A DNA stretch of 64,000 bases from Ligustrum vulgare (GCA_963555705.1 OY743184.1:29544639-29608638), one strand, 5' to 3'; counted from the first letter of the stretch, positions 23,606 through 35,514 are shown. Made by a program: numbers and translations. The notes: generated from the letters alone by a model not told the origin.

Positions 23606-24491
23606 TGATGTGATCCGTTATGGGGATCATCAAGAACACGCGGAATTAAACGCCGGAAAGCTCTAAAATCCAAGATAGTAGACGGTAACAATGCAACCCC
23701 GACCTCACGACGCAAGAACTATGGGTATATTAAACCCAAAATCCGTTACGATGCGGAGATAAGAACCACAAAGGGGAAACGCTACAAAGGTTGTCAAATC
23801 CTTTGATAAGTTTAATTTGTTCGACGAGAACACGAAGAAAATATAAGGGAATATCTCACCTTCAATATCATTAATCTCAAGAATAAAAGTTGTGTCTTTA
23901 CAATGCTGAATAAAGCCATATATATAGGCTAACAAAATAAAGAAACCTAAATAAACTAGAATTGCAAAATAAACTAAACGCCTAACATTGTCTTAAAATT
24001 CGGAACCTAAGTTACGGCCGTGACTTATGAGTTTACGGTCGTAAGCAAGCTACGGATTAAAATTGAAAACATTTGTTACGGCCGTGACAATACCCTTTAC
24101 GGCCGTAATCAACATTCTGAATTAAAAGCTACCAAACTCTTTACGGCCGTGAAGATGTGGGTTACGGCCGTAAGTCCTCTTCTGCATAATTTCGCCATTG
24201 TAGTGTTACGGTCGTAATTTTGGCTTTACGGCCGTGAATCCGTTACGGCCGTGACTCAGCTGCTGCCCAATTTCTTGTTCTTCCTTGATCCAAATGCATT
24301 GCAATAACTTTGGCTCCTCTTCCACATTTTTATGCAACGTAAATGAAGTCTTTGCACTAGAGCACTCGTCCATCCACGCTTGCATGAATCCTTGCATCGC
24401 CTGCTTGATTCTTTTGGCTCTTTGTTTCGTTATGGGTCCTACGGGCACGTGCAACGGGTCAACGCTCGTCGAGCCACTCCGGAACTCATCA
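23606..24491 (-). repeat. Element A 5' LTR
   Basis: 886 bp, closely similar to the left LTR. It keeps the TATA motif (23917-23928) and nine palindromes with core starts at 24016, 24037, 24080, 24101, 24145, 24166, 24210, 24230 and 24247. It also carries an untranslated copy of the polyprotein tail (24206-24454 frame). Confidence 0.93.
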
Positions 24492-24496
24492 GGATC

Positions 24497-25448
24497 TCTT
24501 GCTATGGCCTGTTCTCAAATAATTAGATCTAAATAAACCGTTAAAGATTCTGTATTTCCCTAACTAAATAAGGTTTGAAGTGAATTGTTAGTTTAAGCAA
24601 ATTCAAGTTTAAAAGAAAATTTTAATTACTTGAGATCTAAAAACTCACCAAATGTAAATATTAACATATTATCAAAATTGCCGTAGAAATTTAGTAAGGC
24701 CCCATTTCGATTGAAGATCAAAAAAACCATATTAAGAACCTCAGTTCATTCAAGAAACAACTAGTTTCACACCCGTGTGATATATGAACATATTTCATTG
24801 ACATAGTATAATGTACTGATATGAAATAATGTGAAAAAATTAAAAAATAGTAACAATAATGAGTGCCAATTTAAATGATTATAAAACTTTTGTTATCAAT
24901 AGTATTACAAATTCAGATTCGATTGACAATTGAAATGCATAAATAATCATTTTGATATATTCTTTAGAGATTGAGACGATTATGAGAGCCAAAAAAACCA
25001 CGTGGTACAAGGCAGATCAGTTGCCCTATCTAAGAATGAAGTGGTGATTCTTGCACCACCATTTCACTTCAAATACATTTTATTATTTACTCACTTTTAG
25101 CATTAAATTATGGAAACTATTGGCCTGTTCATACTAAATATATTTATATACACATCTATACTTGATTTGTAATGATGCATAATCACTCGAACCACGATGT
25201 TGATAATTGTCATTTGAACCCAGACATCAAACTACGGAGCTTTAAAAGTCAGTTATTATCATATTGCTTTTAGTTAGGATTTTACTTTTTGTTTGTTGAA
25301 TCAAATTTTGACTTGTGGAAGCAAAATACATGTTTTAAGTGATGAAATCAAAGTAAAAAAATACAATCAGGAACGGAGCCCATTCAGGCCCAGCCATGGA
25401 CTTTGCAATTTCAGCCCATGGTCCAGGCCTTTAAAAAAAAAAAAAAAA
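24497..25448. other. AT-rich intergenic sequence
   Basis: No gene or clear element. It ends in a long poly-A run (25433-25450) that is part of the flank of the next element. Confidence 0.45.
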
Positions 25449-25457
25449 AATTTATAT

Positions 25458-26290
25458 GGGGTGTTTGCACAAATACCTTACTTTTTGTATCATAATTGAA
25501 ATTTACTACATTTAAAAAAAATTGAAAAATACTTTAATTATTTATTTATTTTTTTGAAAAAATATTGTTTTGATCAAGTATCATAATATGATACTTATGA
25601 TACTTTCAAATTTTTTGTATCATAACTTGAAACTTTATCAAATTTTAATGATACTTTGGACGAAATTGTAGTATCACAACTTGAAACTTTACACTTTGAT
25701 TATGATACTTTGTCTCCAATACGACGGTGAAGGATTCCACCGACGACACTACCAACCCCACCACCCACCTCATCGACGCTGCTACTCCAAATCCAACCTC
25801 CACCATTATCATCACTTCCACCAGCACATCACCACGATGTCACCACAACCCTTCTCTACCACAGCCGGCAACCACCGCACTGTACACAAACGTCATCACC
25901 CTCACTCAACACCACCACCACCACACCACTTGCACTACAAGCGCCAATCATTCAGAGACGAGAATGCTTAAAATCGGACAGTAGCAATAGTTACAGTCTT
26001 ACAGAAGATTGCGGGAGGAAAGCCTAATTCTTCGTCATCTTCCCTCGCCTTCACAGTAGCAGTCTTCGTCCCCTCTCCGACGATGGTACAGAAGATTTAT
26101 TTGATGAAGTGGTGGTGGTGGTTCGGTGCAGGATAGTGTCTTGTGGTTGTGCGGTTAGGCTGGCGGATGAAGGTGACACAACAACGGCGATCTGACTTTG
26201 AGGAAGAAGACAACGTAATTTTTAATTTTTTTCCTTCAAATAGTATTTTGTCAATTAAGCCAAAAAATGAAGTACAGGTGCAATTAACCC
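25458..26290. mobile_element. MULE-like non-autonomous element
   Basis: Identical 9-bp repeats AATTTATAT at 25449-25457 and 26291-26299 are the size of a Mutator-type target duplication. The ends, GGGGTGTTTGCACAAATACC and (inverted) GGGTTAATTGCACCTGTACT, are imperfect terminal repeats. There is no transposase. The interior is markedly more GC-rich (25720-26200, CACC- and GACGA-rich) than its ends and could be captured sequence, but I recognise no gene in it. Confidence 0.65.
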
Positions 26291-26299
26291 AATTTATAT

Positions 26300-27365
26300 T
26301 TTAATTGGCCCAAATCAATGTCCCTCGAACAGTTTGCACCAGCCACCACTTAACCACTCTTCTACCAGACGACATAAATGATAAACCATACACTGATAGT
26401 GAGTCACGCCTTCCCTTCGACGGCCGTCCGTCGTCCTTCAATCAAATCGCTCGTCGGCTTCCGACTTCAAGTCTTCAACCGAAGTACCGAACCGCCGGTA
26501 CCAACCAACGGCAGGCTGGAAGCTTCAAGCTACTGAAATGTAATCTTCATCTCTCTCCAATAAATTTTGTAAGCACTGCTACTGCTATTGAAATGTAATC
26601 TGTAAATGCTTCAAGACGTGAGCCAATAAATTCTTGAAATTGTTTCTTTAGAAATTAGAAGACCCATTTGGACCTAGTAACCGCTAATCCGTAATAGTAC
26701 AAATTTCAAAAGCAATCTGAGAAATGAAAAAAATAATGTAAAAGTGGAACTTACAGTAAATGATGATTATATTTGCTCTTGTAACATGCAAGAAACCCAT
26801 GTTGTGTTTCAAAATTTGTTATAAATTAAGTTTGGGGATTTTTGGTCTGATTGATTTGATTAGTTTTGTTTGACATTTTGTTAAATATTTGTAGTTTGAG
26901 GAGTTGATTCAATTTGGGAATTGTGGTTTATGGTTTGTGAATTTAGAAGTTAATTTTATTTTTATTTTTTCTCAGTAATTTTTTCAGGGGCAGCTTGTTA
27001 AATATTTGTAGTTTGAGGAGTTGATTCATTTCGTGAATTGTGAAGTTAATTTTTATTTTTTCTCAGATTTTTTTTTTCCCCTTTACCCCCTCCCTCGCCT
27101 CGAGTAATTTTCCCCCGTGCTGAAAGAATTTCAGCTCCGACCATTTACAATGGTACAATGCATATAAGAGCTTGAAAAATAAAGAATTGAAACAAAAAGT
27201 GTTCTAGAAAAACTGATAGCGCGTATTTGCTCAGTAGTATTGCATATAAAAAATTACTAACTTTTTCAAGCACTGTGGAGTTGAAACCACAGGCTCTATA
27301 AGCCAAGACTGACACTGGGCTCATTCCCAATTTCTCTTCTTCAAGCCACGTTTTTGCTTCCATAA
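26300..27365. other. Intergenic sequence with a local direct duplication
   Basis: No gene seen. TTGTTAAATATTTGTAGTTT and the following 80 bases occur twice in direct orientation (about 26879-26985 and 26996-27073). Confidence 0.5.
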
Positions 27366-27374
27366 TAGTTCTAT

Positions 27375-28699
27375 GGATAATTGGCGCAAAAGGTACCTAC
27401 TTTTGGACATTCTTGTGTATTTCATCTCAAGGTTTGATTTTTTGACATTTTCACCCTCACCTTTACATTTCTTTACCAAAAACATCATTGTCGTTTGATT
27501 CCATCCAAAGAACCGTTAGTTGACTCAAAAATTACATATTGACCACTTTAATGAAGGACAAAAATGTCATTTTGTATTGGGTAATTGGCGCAATTGGTCC
27601 CTACCACTTCTTGTAGAATTCATCCCCCACGTTTGTTTTTTTTGGCAAATTCACCCTTACCTTCACCATTTCTTGCTAAAAACGTTCTTACCATCTAATT
27701 TCATCCAAAAATTCATTAGTTGACCCAAAAATCACATATTAACTATTTTTTTTTATTATTTTATTGACTATTTTAATGAAGGGCAAATAAGTGATTTCCT
27801 ATTATTTAATTTAAAATGATGTAAAAGAAAGAATAAAATAAAAATAAAAAAGAACAAAAAAAATTTGTTACTGTTCATCTTCTTCCCAACCCCATTCTCA
27901 CTCGTTTAGTTCAATTAAACTTTCTTTATTTTTTTCCAATTACTGTAATCGATATGGTAGAAAACAACAATTTCTGTGCATTTAATTTATTGGTGGAGAT
28001 GGTGGAAATTTAGGATTTCACATGATTAGATCTGAAATTGACGCAAAGAAAATGCAAGGGTTTGAGAGAGACGATTAGGGTTCCAATCTGAATCATTTCC
28101 TGCCATAACACCAATAAGATGCCCCGAGTGCAATTACAGCAATTGGAAAAAAATAAAGAGGATTTAATTGAACTGAACAAGTGGGAATGGGGTTGGAAGG
28201 AAGATGATCAGTAACAAATATATATATTTTTTTATTTGTTTTTATTTTATTCTTTCTTTTATATCATTTTAAATTAAATAATAGAAAATGACTTGTTTGC
28301 TCTTCATTAAAATAGTCAAGAAGATTATCAAAAAAATAGTTAATAGGTGATTTTTGGGTCAACTAACATATTTTTAGATGAAATTAGATGGTAAGGACGT
28401 TTTAAGCAAGAAAATGTGAAGGTAAGGGTAAATTTGCCCCAAAAAAAAATATGTTGAGACGAATTCCACATGAAATGTAAAAGGTAGGGATCAATTGCGC
28501 CAATTACTCAATACAAAATGACATTTTTGTCCTTCATTAAAGTAGTCAATATGTAATTTTTGAGTCAACTAACGGTTTTTTGGATGAAATCAAACTGCAG
28601 GGACGTTTTCGACAAAGAAATGTGAAGGTGAAAATGTCAAAAAATAAAACATTAAGATGAATTGCACAAGAATGTAGGAATTTTTTGCGTCAATTACCC
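27375..28699. mobile_element. Long-TIR MULE-like (foldback) element with a nested inner copy
   Basis: The ends are GGATAATTGGCGCAA and (inverted) GGGTAATTGACGCAA. Nearly identical 9-bp flanks, TAGTTCTAT (27366-27374) and TAATTCTAT (28700-28708), fit a Mutator-type duplication with one mismatch. The arms are long inverted repeats of nearly 600 bp. Each arm holds two related units, because an inner GGGTAATTGGCGCAATTGG...CCAATTACTC element (about 27579-28511) repeats the outer ends. There is no transposase. The transcript would form a long hairpin. Confidence 0.75.
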
Positions 28700-28777
28700 T
28701 AATTCTATTGTAGAAATCATCATTTTTTGAGCATGAAAGAAAAACTCTATCAGTAATCTAAAGAGCCTGAAATTAGA

Positions 28778-29190
28778 TTACTTGGAAAATTCTTGAGAAG
28801 AAATACCACTGAGAACTGTTTCCTCAAGTGACACACTGAGTAGACTTGTCTCCCCAGCTTTACAATCCACCATAGGGGAGTTGGTCATTTTTATAAATCT
28901 ATCACACTCTTCCCTGATAAAGTTATAATAGGAAGCGTTAGACAGTAGATGCTGTGTTGCAATAAAATCCTTTAGCGATGACGCTATAGTTGAAAAAAAT
29001 ACTTTCCTATCATCAGTTACAATAACATCCCGACTCTCGAGTTTGGCATTTTGCAACCATTGTGGCAGAGACAGTCGAGTGACTTTTGGTTTAGCTTCAA
29101 AAAATGACTTCTCAATGGCTACGAGTTTTGCAACCTCCTTTCCATAGTTCTCCGAACATTTTGGGCAAACGGTTGTTTAGTATCCAAGTT
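28778..29190 (-). pseudogene. Fragment resembling an SMXL/SMAX1-like (Clp-type) protein
   Basis: A minus-strand frame reads CPKCSENYGKEVAKLVAIEK followed 15 residues later by LSLPQWLQNAK. This matches the zinc-like CxxC and LPQWLQNAK block seen in SMAX1-LIKE/DWARF53 proteins, the D14/KAI2 pathway targets. Upstream it meets a stop at about 29185. Downstream of the block the sequence (to the stop at 28778) is not recognisable. This looks like a short gene fragment, perhaps moved by the adjacent MULE-like element. It has no sign of function. Confidence 0.5.
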
Positions 29191-29194
29191 CTTT

Positions 29195-29750
29195 GACAGA
29201 TGCTTTATCAAAACCGACTAATGAATTAGAACGCTTTTAGCGAAGACAGATTCTATAGGAGCGCTCAAAATTCTCTCAGTTGTGAGCCTAAGAGGAAAAA
29301 ATAAATTTAGAAAAATGATATGATAGATAATACATAACTATAGGAAAAGGAAAACATTTTTCCAAAATCTTAGCATAAGCAGTAGAGTAGTAAGTTAAAA
29401 ATCTATCTGTGATTATATTACATGAATGAACAATTGATAGCTTGATCAATGATAATTTGACAAGGTAAAATAAACATCCTAGTACATTACACAAACATGA
29501 ATGTGCTCCAACATGATCCACAATTAAAATAAAGATAAAGAAGATAGATAAAATACTTCTTAAGAACATGAATCACATGATCACAGACTTTTAAGCACCA
29601 TTAGGAATAGATTAAATGCAAGAATATAGCTTGGAAACATCCCTAACAGAGGCGATCAAGAAGCAATGGGCAATGTCTACAAATCCCAATCATTTTCCAT
29701 TGTAGTATGATAAACTTGGCACCTCAAATAATTGCATCGAACATGACTGG
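29195..29750. other. Intergenic sequence, no gene seen
   Basis: AT-rich. The only frame of note (29288-29569, minus) is hydrophobic and low in complexity and lacks any family signature. Confidence 0.4.
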
Positions 29751-29755
29751 TGTTG

Positions 29756-30640
29756 TGACAACCCGGTTTATACTAATCAAAAGGTTAAGGAATTATTTAG
29801 TTAAAGTCAAATAGTCAAGTCAAATAAGAACTTAAGTTGAAAAATTGATATTCATGGGACTTAAATTATAATTACCAATACTTGAGGACTAAAGATAACA
29901 TAATAAAGGAATTTAAGGATTTAGTTAGTCTTATTGAATATTTAAGGACCAAATCTTATTTTACATGAAGGTATGGGGATTTATTTTGTAATTACATTGT
30001 ATATATGTCAAATGAAATGGATTGGAGTCCATTTTTCTTATGCTTCGGTGGAGAGGACCAGAGAGGGTTTGAGAAGGACCGAGAAGAAGCAAAACTGTAG
30101 GAAAGAAATGAGAGGAAAAAAAGGAAAGAAGAAACAAGGGGCTCGATCTTGTGGTGGCCAACTTCGAATTTAGGAGGTAAGCAAGAAATTACTTCTTCTA
30201 GATTAGGACTAATTTGAGGATTTTTGAACTATCTGCTTAAATTCGAAGTTTAGCAAGTATTAAACATTATTGTCATGTATTTGAGGTATTAAATAAGTAT
30301 ATAATGGAAGATTGAAGTTGTAATGGAGGATATATGAAATGGGTTTGTACATTAATGTTTCAATCTTTGATTTACTATTCTTATATAGTACTTTCAATTA
30401 ATTTTAGGGGAATTAGTTGGGGTAGACCTCACAAATAAAACATTTGTTTATTTGGCCTTTGACCAAAAGTAAGAAAATAATGTAAATAGAAAAACATATT
30501 AAAATGTCAAAAGACATTTTTACTCATAATTATTTAACTTAAAATTTCCTTTTTTTCCCCGAAAATCTAAGGTTGGGAGGAATTGAACTCTGCACCTATT
30601 ATTAAAAAGTTTGAGAATCAAACCACTTGAGCTAACAACA
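29756..30640 (+). mobile_element. Probable Ty3/gypsy LTR fragment
   Basis: TGACAACCCGGTT at 29756 is a typical LTR start of the Tekay type, and the purine-rich GGAGAGGACCAGAGAGG block at about 30050 resembles the equivalent part of the 7012 LTR. No matching end or target duplication was found. Confidence 0.4.
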
Positions 30641-30657
30641 TTTTACATAATAAATCT

Positions 30658-31318
30658 GATGTGATCCAATACAGTAGACCAAATGCCAAGTCTAGCCATC
30701 GAAAATACGACAGTAATTTACATGCAAAATGGAGCAAGTTCCATGTTGGGGTCGAGCCAAGAAGAGGGATGGATCAAGCCGAATCAAGAAATCGAAATTC
30801 AAATAACAGGAGCACTATTACGACCGTAACTCATGACTCTCACGGTCGTAACTTGTTCTCGGGTTAAAATGAAGATTTTCAGCAAATCCTTACTTACGTC
30901 TGTAAGTCCTGTCGTCATGGCAGTAAGTCATAAACAGAAGGTCATTTATGGCCGTAAATAAGTTCTTCACCGTCGTAACCCTATTTTTCTGATTTTCGCA
31001 TTTTTTGTTATTTTCTCGTTTTTAATTATTTATTTATATAATTTGAGCCCTAATTGCGGTTAGGGCTAGCTTTAGGTCAATTTTACCTTATATTATCATT
31101 TTTCATTCATTGTAAAGACACTTTGAGTTTATTGATATTGTTGAGAGAGGATACTCTTATTGAAAATGTTAAGTTATTCCATTTTGTTTAGAACTTATCA
31201 AAGATTAAATATTTTTAGCTTTTACCTCAAACTTATCAAGGAATTAGGCAATCCTTGTGGCGTTCAACAATTCAAGTTCTTTCCTTCGTATCATCAATTT
31301 CTTGTGTCATGAGGTTTG
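30658..31318 (+). mobile_element. Family C LTR, left part (interrupted by element B)
   Basis: This is a diverged relative of the CRM-like LTRs. It has palindromes with core starts at 30822, 30844, 30898, 30919, 30950 and 30971, three pairs of 22, 21 and 21 bp, and then a TATA-like TTATTTATATAATT at about 31028. The sequence resumes after element B at 41351. The left limit is approximate. Confidence 0.7.
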
Positions 31319-33884
31319 TGATGAGTTCCGGAGTGGCTCGACGAGCGTTGACCCGTTGCACGTGCCCGTAGGACCCATAACGAGACAAAGAGCCAAAAGA
31401 ATCAAGCAAGCAATGCAAGGATTTATGCAAGCGTGGATGGACGAGTGCTCTAGTGCAAAGACTTCATTTACGTTGCATAAGAATGTGGAAGAGGAGCCAA
31501 AGTTATTGCAATGCATTTGGATCAAGGAAGAACAAGAAATTGGGCAGCAGCTGAGTCATGGCCGTAAAGACTGAAATCACGGCCGTGACGGATTCACGGT
31601 CGTAAAGCCAAAATTACGGCCGTAACACTACAATGGCGAAATTATGTAGAAGAGGACTTACGGCCGTAACCCACATCTTCACGGTCGTAAAGAGTTTGGT
31701 AACTTTTAATTCAGAATGTTGATTATGGCCGTAAAGGGTATTGTCACGGCCGTAACAAATGTTTTCAATTTTAATCCGTAGCTTGCTTAAGGCCGTAAAC
31801 TCATAAGTCACGGCCGTAACTTAGGTTCCGAATTTTAAGACAATGTTAGGCGTTTAGTTTATTTTGCAATTCTAGTTTATTTAGGTTTCTTTTTTTTGTT
31901 AGCAGATATGTGGCTTTATTCAGCATTGTAAAGACACAACTTTTATTCTTGAGATTAATGATATTGAAGGTGAGATATTCCCTTTGTGGTTCTTATCTCC
32001 GCATCGTAACGGGTTTTGGGTTTAATATACCCATAGTTCTTGCGTCGTGAGGTCGGGGTTGCATTGTTACCGTCTATATAGCGACCCAGAATTTTTATGC
32101 AATAAATAATTATTTTAAATATTTAGAAAATTGTATCGCTACTATTTCACCTATTATTTTGAAGTTAACGCCGCGACGGATTCGTCTAGCCAAGTCAAGA
32201 AATATCGAATTTGTTCGATTTTAAATTAAAATCCGAATTTCTAAAATTATGTTATTTTAATTATTTATTCAAAGTATTATTTTCAAAATCATTTTGAATT
32301 CCAAATTTATTAAAATATCCCAACAATATTCCTTATTAAATTATTTTAAGTCCAAAATATGTAATTCAATTTTTATCTCAAAATTCATCCATTCTCAGAT
32401 TTATTTTCAGTCCAAAATATATCTGTTTTAAATACATTTCTTAATCAAAGTTAGTCCAATTCTTATCATAATCAAAATTTTATTTCACACGTTTTGCTTT
32501 CTCTTTATACTCCTTTTCATCACATTATACAAGCATCATCATTATCATCACCACCCCTCCAAATCATGATATTCTCCACCATATTATTTTACAAAAAACC
32601 ATCTTTCCAGCAAGAAAGATGCTTCTCTTTATACATATCAGACCAATTATCATGAATTCAAGAAATCATCTCCTCCACCACCAGCAGCTCTAATGACAAG
32701 CAACAATACTTCAATCCCAATCTGCAACCATTTCAGCTCCACTGTCTACAATTCAAATTCACATCATCATCTTCATCACCACCACCACCACAGGAATTTC
32801 ATCACTGCCCAATTTCCTCAACTCCGTTCTAATCCAGTCATACCTCCAAAACCGTTGCCATATCAAATCACCACAGCTACTGCGTTTAAACACTCCAACT
32901 ACCATCAAACCAACCAGCAATCTGCCATCATCACCACCATATTCGTATCTTGCATCTAAACCATCTAGCTACCACTATCAAGCAGCCATTTGAATCCAAA
33001 CCTCCATCTCCAATCCACATTTTCATCACGATCAGAAACCAACCAAAATCATTCATCATCAGTTGGCACCCTGCAGCTTTTTCAACGCCAATTGAATCAT
33101 GAACAAGCAACCATCATCTGAATCAAATTTCCATTTGTCTGAAACTCAACCAATCATCATTAGCAGCATCACCACCTCCCATTTCGTTTATCACCATTTT
33201 GATCTCCAAATCAAACAATCTTAATCATCATCATCAATCAACACCAATCTGTATTAGATCACTCATGGCCAGCTTTCATTTTCAACAGCCAACCTCCATC
33301 ACGCCTCAACTTCAAACCGGCCAATCACCACCCAAACCACAGCAACACCACCAAGCACACTTTTTCCCTGCCTCTGCAATTCACCACTGCAACCAACCAA
33401 ATCAACTGCAATCCCACTTCCAGCAACCATTCCAGCCGCCTGCAGCTCACAGCTGGACCACCAATTAACCTCTACCTACAACACTACCACCAGCCTACTA
33501 CCCAGAATCATCACCACCTAACCTCCGATCCAAAACATCAAACCCAACTCCAAATCGCAACCCAAAATCAAAACCCCAAAAACCCAAGAAATAGAGTACC
33601 AAATACCTACCTTAAACCATCGCTGAATTTCCGCCGGAGTATCATCGCGAACCCTAGCTTCGAATCCAGCCCCGGTTCGCACACAAACTCTCACCCAATA
33701 CTCTCAAAACCTTTAACCGCCACTCACCGCCACCTTGCTACCGGTGTTGCGCCGGCGAGTCACCGGCTGAAGGGCGGATTTGGCTTGAATCGTCGCCTCC
33801 GCCTCTCTGTGTGGTCTCTCTCTCTCTCTTCGATCTGAATGAGAAGAGAAGATATATTTGATATTATATTTAACTTTCAGAAAT

Positions 33885-34175
33885 TACAGCTTAGTCCCTG
33901 AAGTTTTAAAAGCCTTTCAATTCAGTCCCTATGTTTTAAAAAGGTTTTATTTCAGTCCTTTCAGCTTTTAAACTTATCATTTCAGTCCCTGCTAATTTAC
34001 TTTATTTGATTTTAAGCTCAAGTTTCAAAAGTATTCATTTGAGTCTCTCAACTATCAAAAGTATTCAATTTAATCCCTCAACTTTCAAAGTATCTATTTT
34101 AGTCCCTGAACTTTCAAAAGTATTCATTTTAGTCCCTCAACTTTCAAAACATCAATTTTAGTCCTCAAATTATAA
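33885..34175. repeat. TTTAGTCCCT minisatellite in the family D solo LTR
   Basis: About eight degenerate units of roughly 30 bp share CATTTTAGTCCCTCAACTTT. The equivalent block in the other copy is 58790-59095. Confidence 0.8.
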
Positions 34176-34607
34176 TTTATCATTTTGAACTATATATTCG
34201 ATAGACTAAAGTGACTTATTGGCTAAGACGAAGCGTACGGAGAATTTAAAGAAATTGAAGTCATTCCCGCTCAACTTTGCACTCGTCGGATTTGAGGTAG
34301 ACTCGCACTTATTAATTGATTTAAATTATGATTTCATATGAATGTCATGTGACTTGTGAAAGTCAATTTTTAAGAAAAACAAGTATGTTTTTATGAAAGG
34401 TAAATATACCTTATGTTGTTATGAAAAGTAAGTATGTTTTTATGAAAAGAAAATATACTTTATGTTTTTACGAAAAGTAAGTATACCCTATGCTTCACGA
34501 AAATGTTTTTTTGGATCATTGCTATGAAATCAATCTACCAAGATTGTTTTGGGTCCCATATGATAAGTTATGATATGTTAAGGGGACCGGAGTTTTAGTA
34601 GCGCTAC

Positions 34608-34900
34608 ACATAAGAATTCTTGCCACCTAAGTTCGGTAACATTCTTGTGTCTCCATAAGTTTATGAGGATTTACCACCTAAGTTCGGTAAAATTCCTGTC
34701 TTTCCATATGTTTATGAGGATTTACCACCTAAGTTCGGTAAAATTCCTGTCGCATATGTTTATGAGGATTTCGATCCTATCTTATGTTATGATGCAATTG
34801 ATCCCTATGAATTTCAGAAAATTATGCTTGGTATACTTACTACATAAGAATTCTTACCACCTAAGTTCGGTAAAATTCTTATATTTATGAGGATTTCAAT
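34608..34900. repeat. ACCTAAGTTCGGTA minisatellite in the family D solo LTR
   Basis: Four units of about 45-50 bp contain CCACCTAAGTTCGGTAAAAT and TTTATGAGGATT. The second LTR copy has at least five (59408-59830), so copy number varies. Confidence 0.82.
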
Positions 34901-35501
34901 CCTATCTTATGTTATGCTTTCAAAAGAAATTATGCTTGGCATAATTAAAATGTTTTATAAGTATATGGTTTTCAAAGAACTGTTTTCAAAGAGATGTTTT
35001 CAAAGAGCATATGATTTGCAAAATATGTCCCGTGCTGTAATGCACAATATGAGTTTTATCAAGAGCAGTTTTATAAAGAAGCTCTATCAATGCCCGTTTT
35101 ATAAAGAGCCGGGATTTATGTGTTTAATCATCTTATAAATTAAATTAATTTGCGATGAGTCTACTGAGTATTTCCCCCATGAAATACTCACCCTACTTTT
35201 TAACAGTTTTGCAGATTTCGGAGACGGTGGCGAGCGATGAATAATGGTTCGATTTACTATTTCAAATGGTTTCATAAATGTTTTTAATTTTAGCGGCCAT
35301 TACATTATATTTAATGTTGCCAAAAATGAATTTCAATTATTTCTTCCGCAAAAATATTATTCGAAAAATTTAGACAGAAAATGACGTAGTGAATCGGGTA
35401 TACGGAACTCGGGGCGCTACAGTCTACTATCTTGGATTTTAGAACTTTCCGGCGTTTAATTCCGCGTGTTCTTGGTGATCCCCATAACGGATCACATCAT
35501 C

Positions 35502-35514
35502 TGGTATCAGAGCC
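35502..35514 (+). other. Element B primer-binding site
   Basis: TGGTATCAGAGCC, two bases after the LTR end. It is identical to the site in element A. Confidence 0.92.

Larger units (their letters stand above)
17423..24491 (-). mobile_element. CRM-like chromovirus (Ty3/gypsy), element A, structurally complete
   Basis: LTRs at 17423-18311 and 23606-24491 bound the element, with identical 5-bp target duplications GGATC at 17418-17422 and 24492-24496. Primer-binding site, gag, protease, RT, RNase H, integrase and polypurine tract follow in Ty3/gypsy order on the minus strand. The integrase C-terminus, with RTNPFQQGG and GPITRQRAK, and a reading frame that runs into the 3' LTR point to the CRM branch of chromoviruses. 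It shares two inactivating mutations with element B and has others of its own. Structure is complete but the polyprotein is broken. Confidence 0.92.
32077..35421 (+). mobile_element. Family D solo LTR (3.35 kb)
   Basis: The LTR starts TATAGCGACCC and ends GGGGCGCTACA. It is flanked by GTCTA at 32072-32076 and 35422-35426. The same LTR recurs at 57149-60472, where a primer-binding site follows. Both begin TA rather than TG. Features include a CATCACC-rich stretch (32500-33550), a TTTAGTCCCT minisatellite, an ACCTAAGTTCGGTA minisatellite and an R/U5-like TACTCACCC block (35180-35215). Short His/Gln/Pro-rich frames inside are not genes. Confidence 0.88.
31319..35499 (+). repeat. Element B 5' LTR (split by a solo LTR)
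   Basis: The LTR parts are 31319-32076 and 35427-35499. Relative to the 3' LTR it lacks about 75 bp after TGAGATATTCCC (31980). Ten palindromes have core starts at 31560, 31581, 31598, 31618, 31662, 31683, 31727, 31748, 31791 and 31812. The TATA seen in element A is replaced by GCAGATATGTGG at about 31902. Confidence 0.9.

Noticed and set aside
32693..33468. His/Gln/Pro-rich frames
   Set aside because: They arise from CATCACC-rich LTR sequence. The other family D copy has different frames at the same place.
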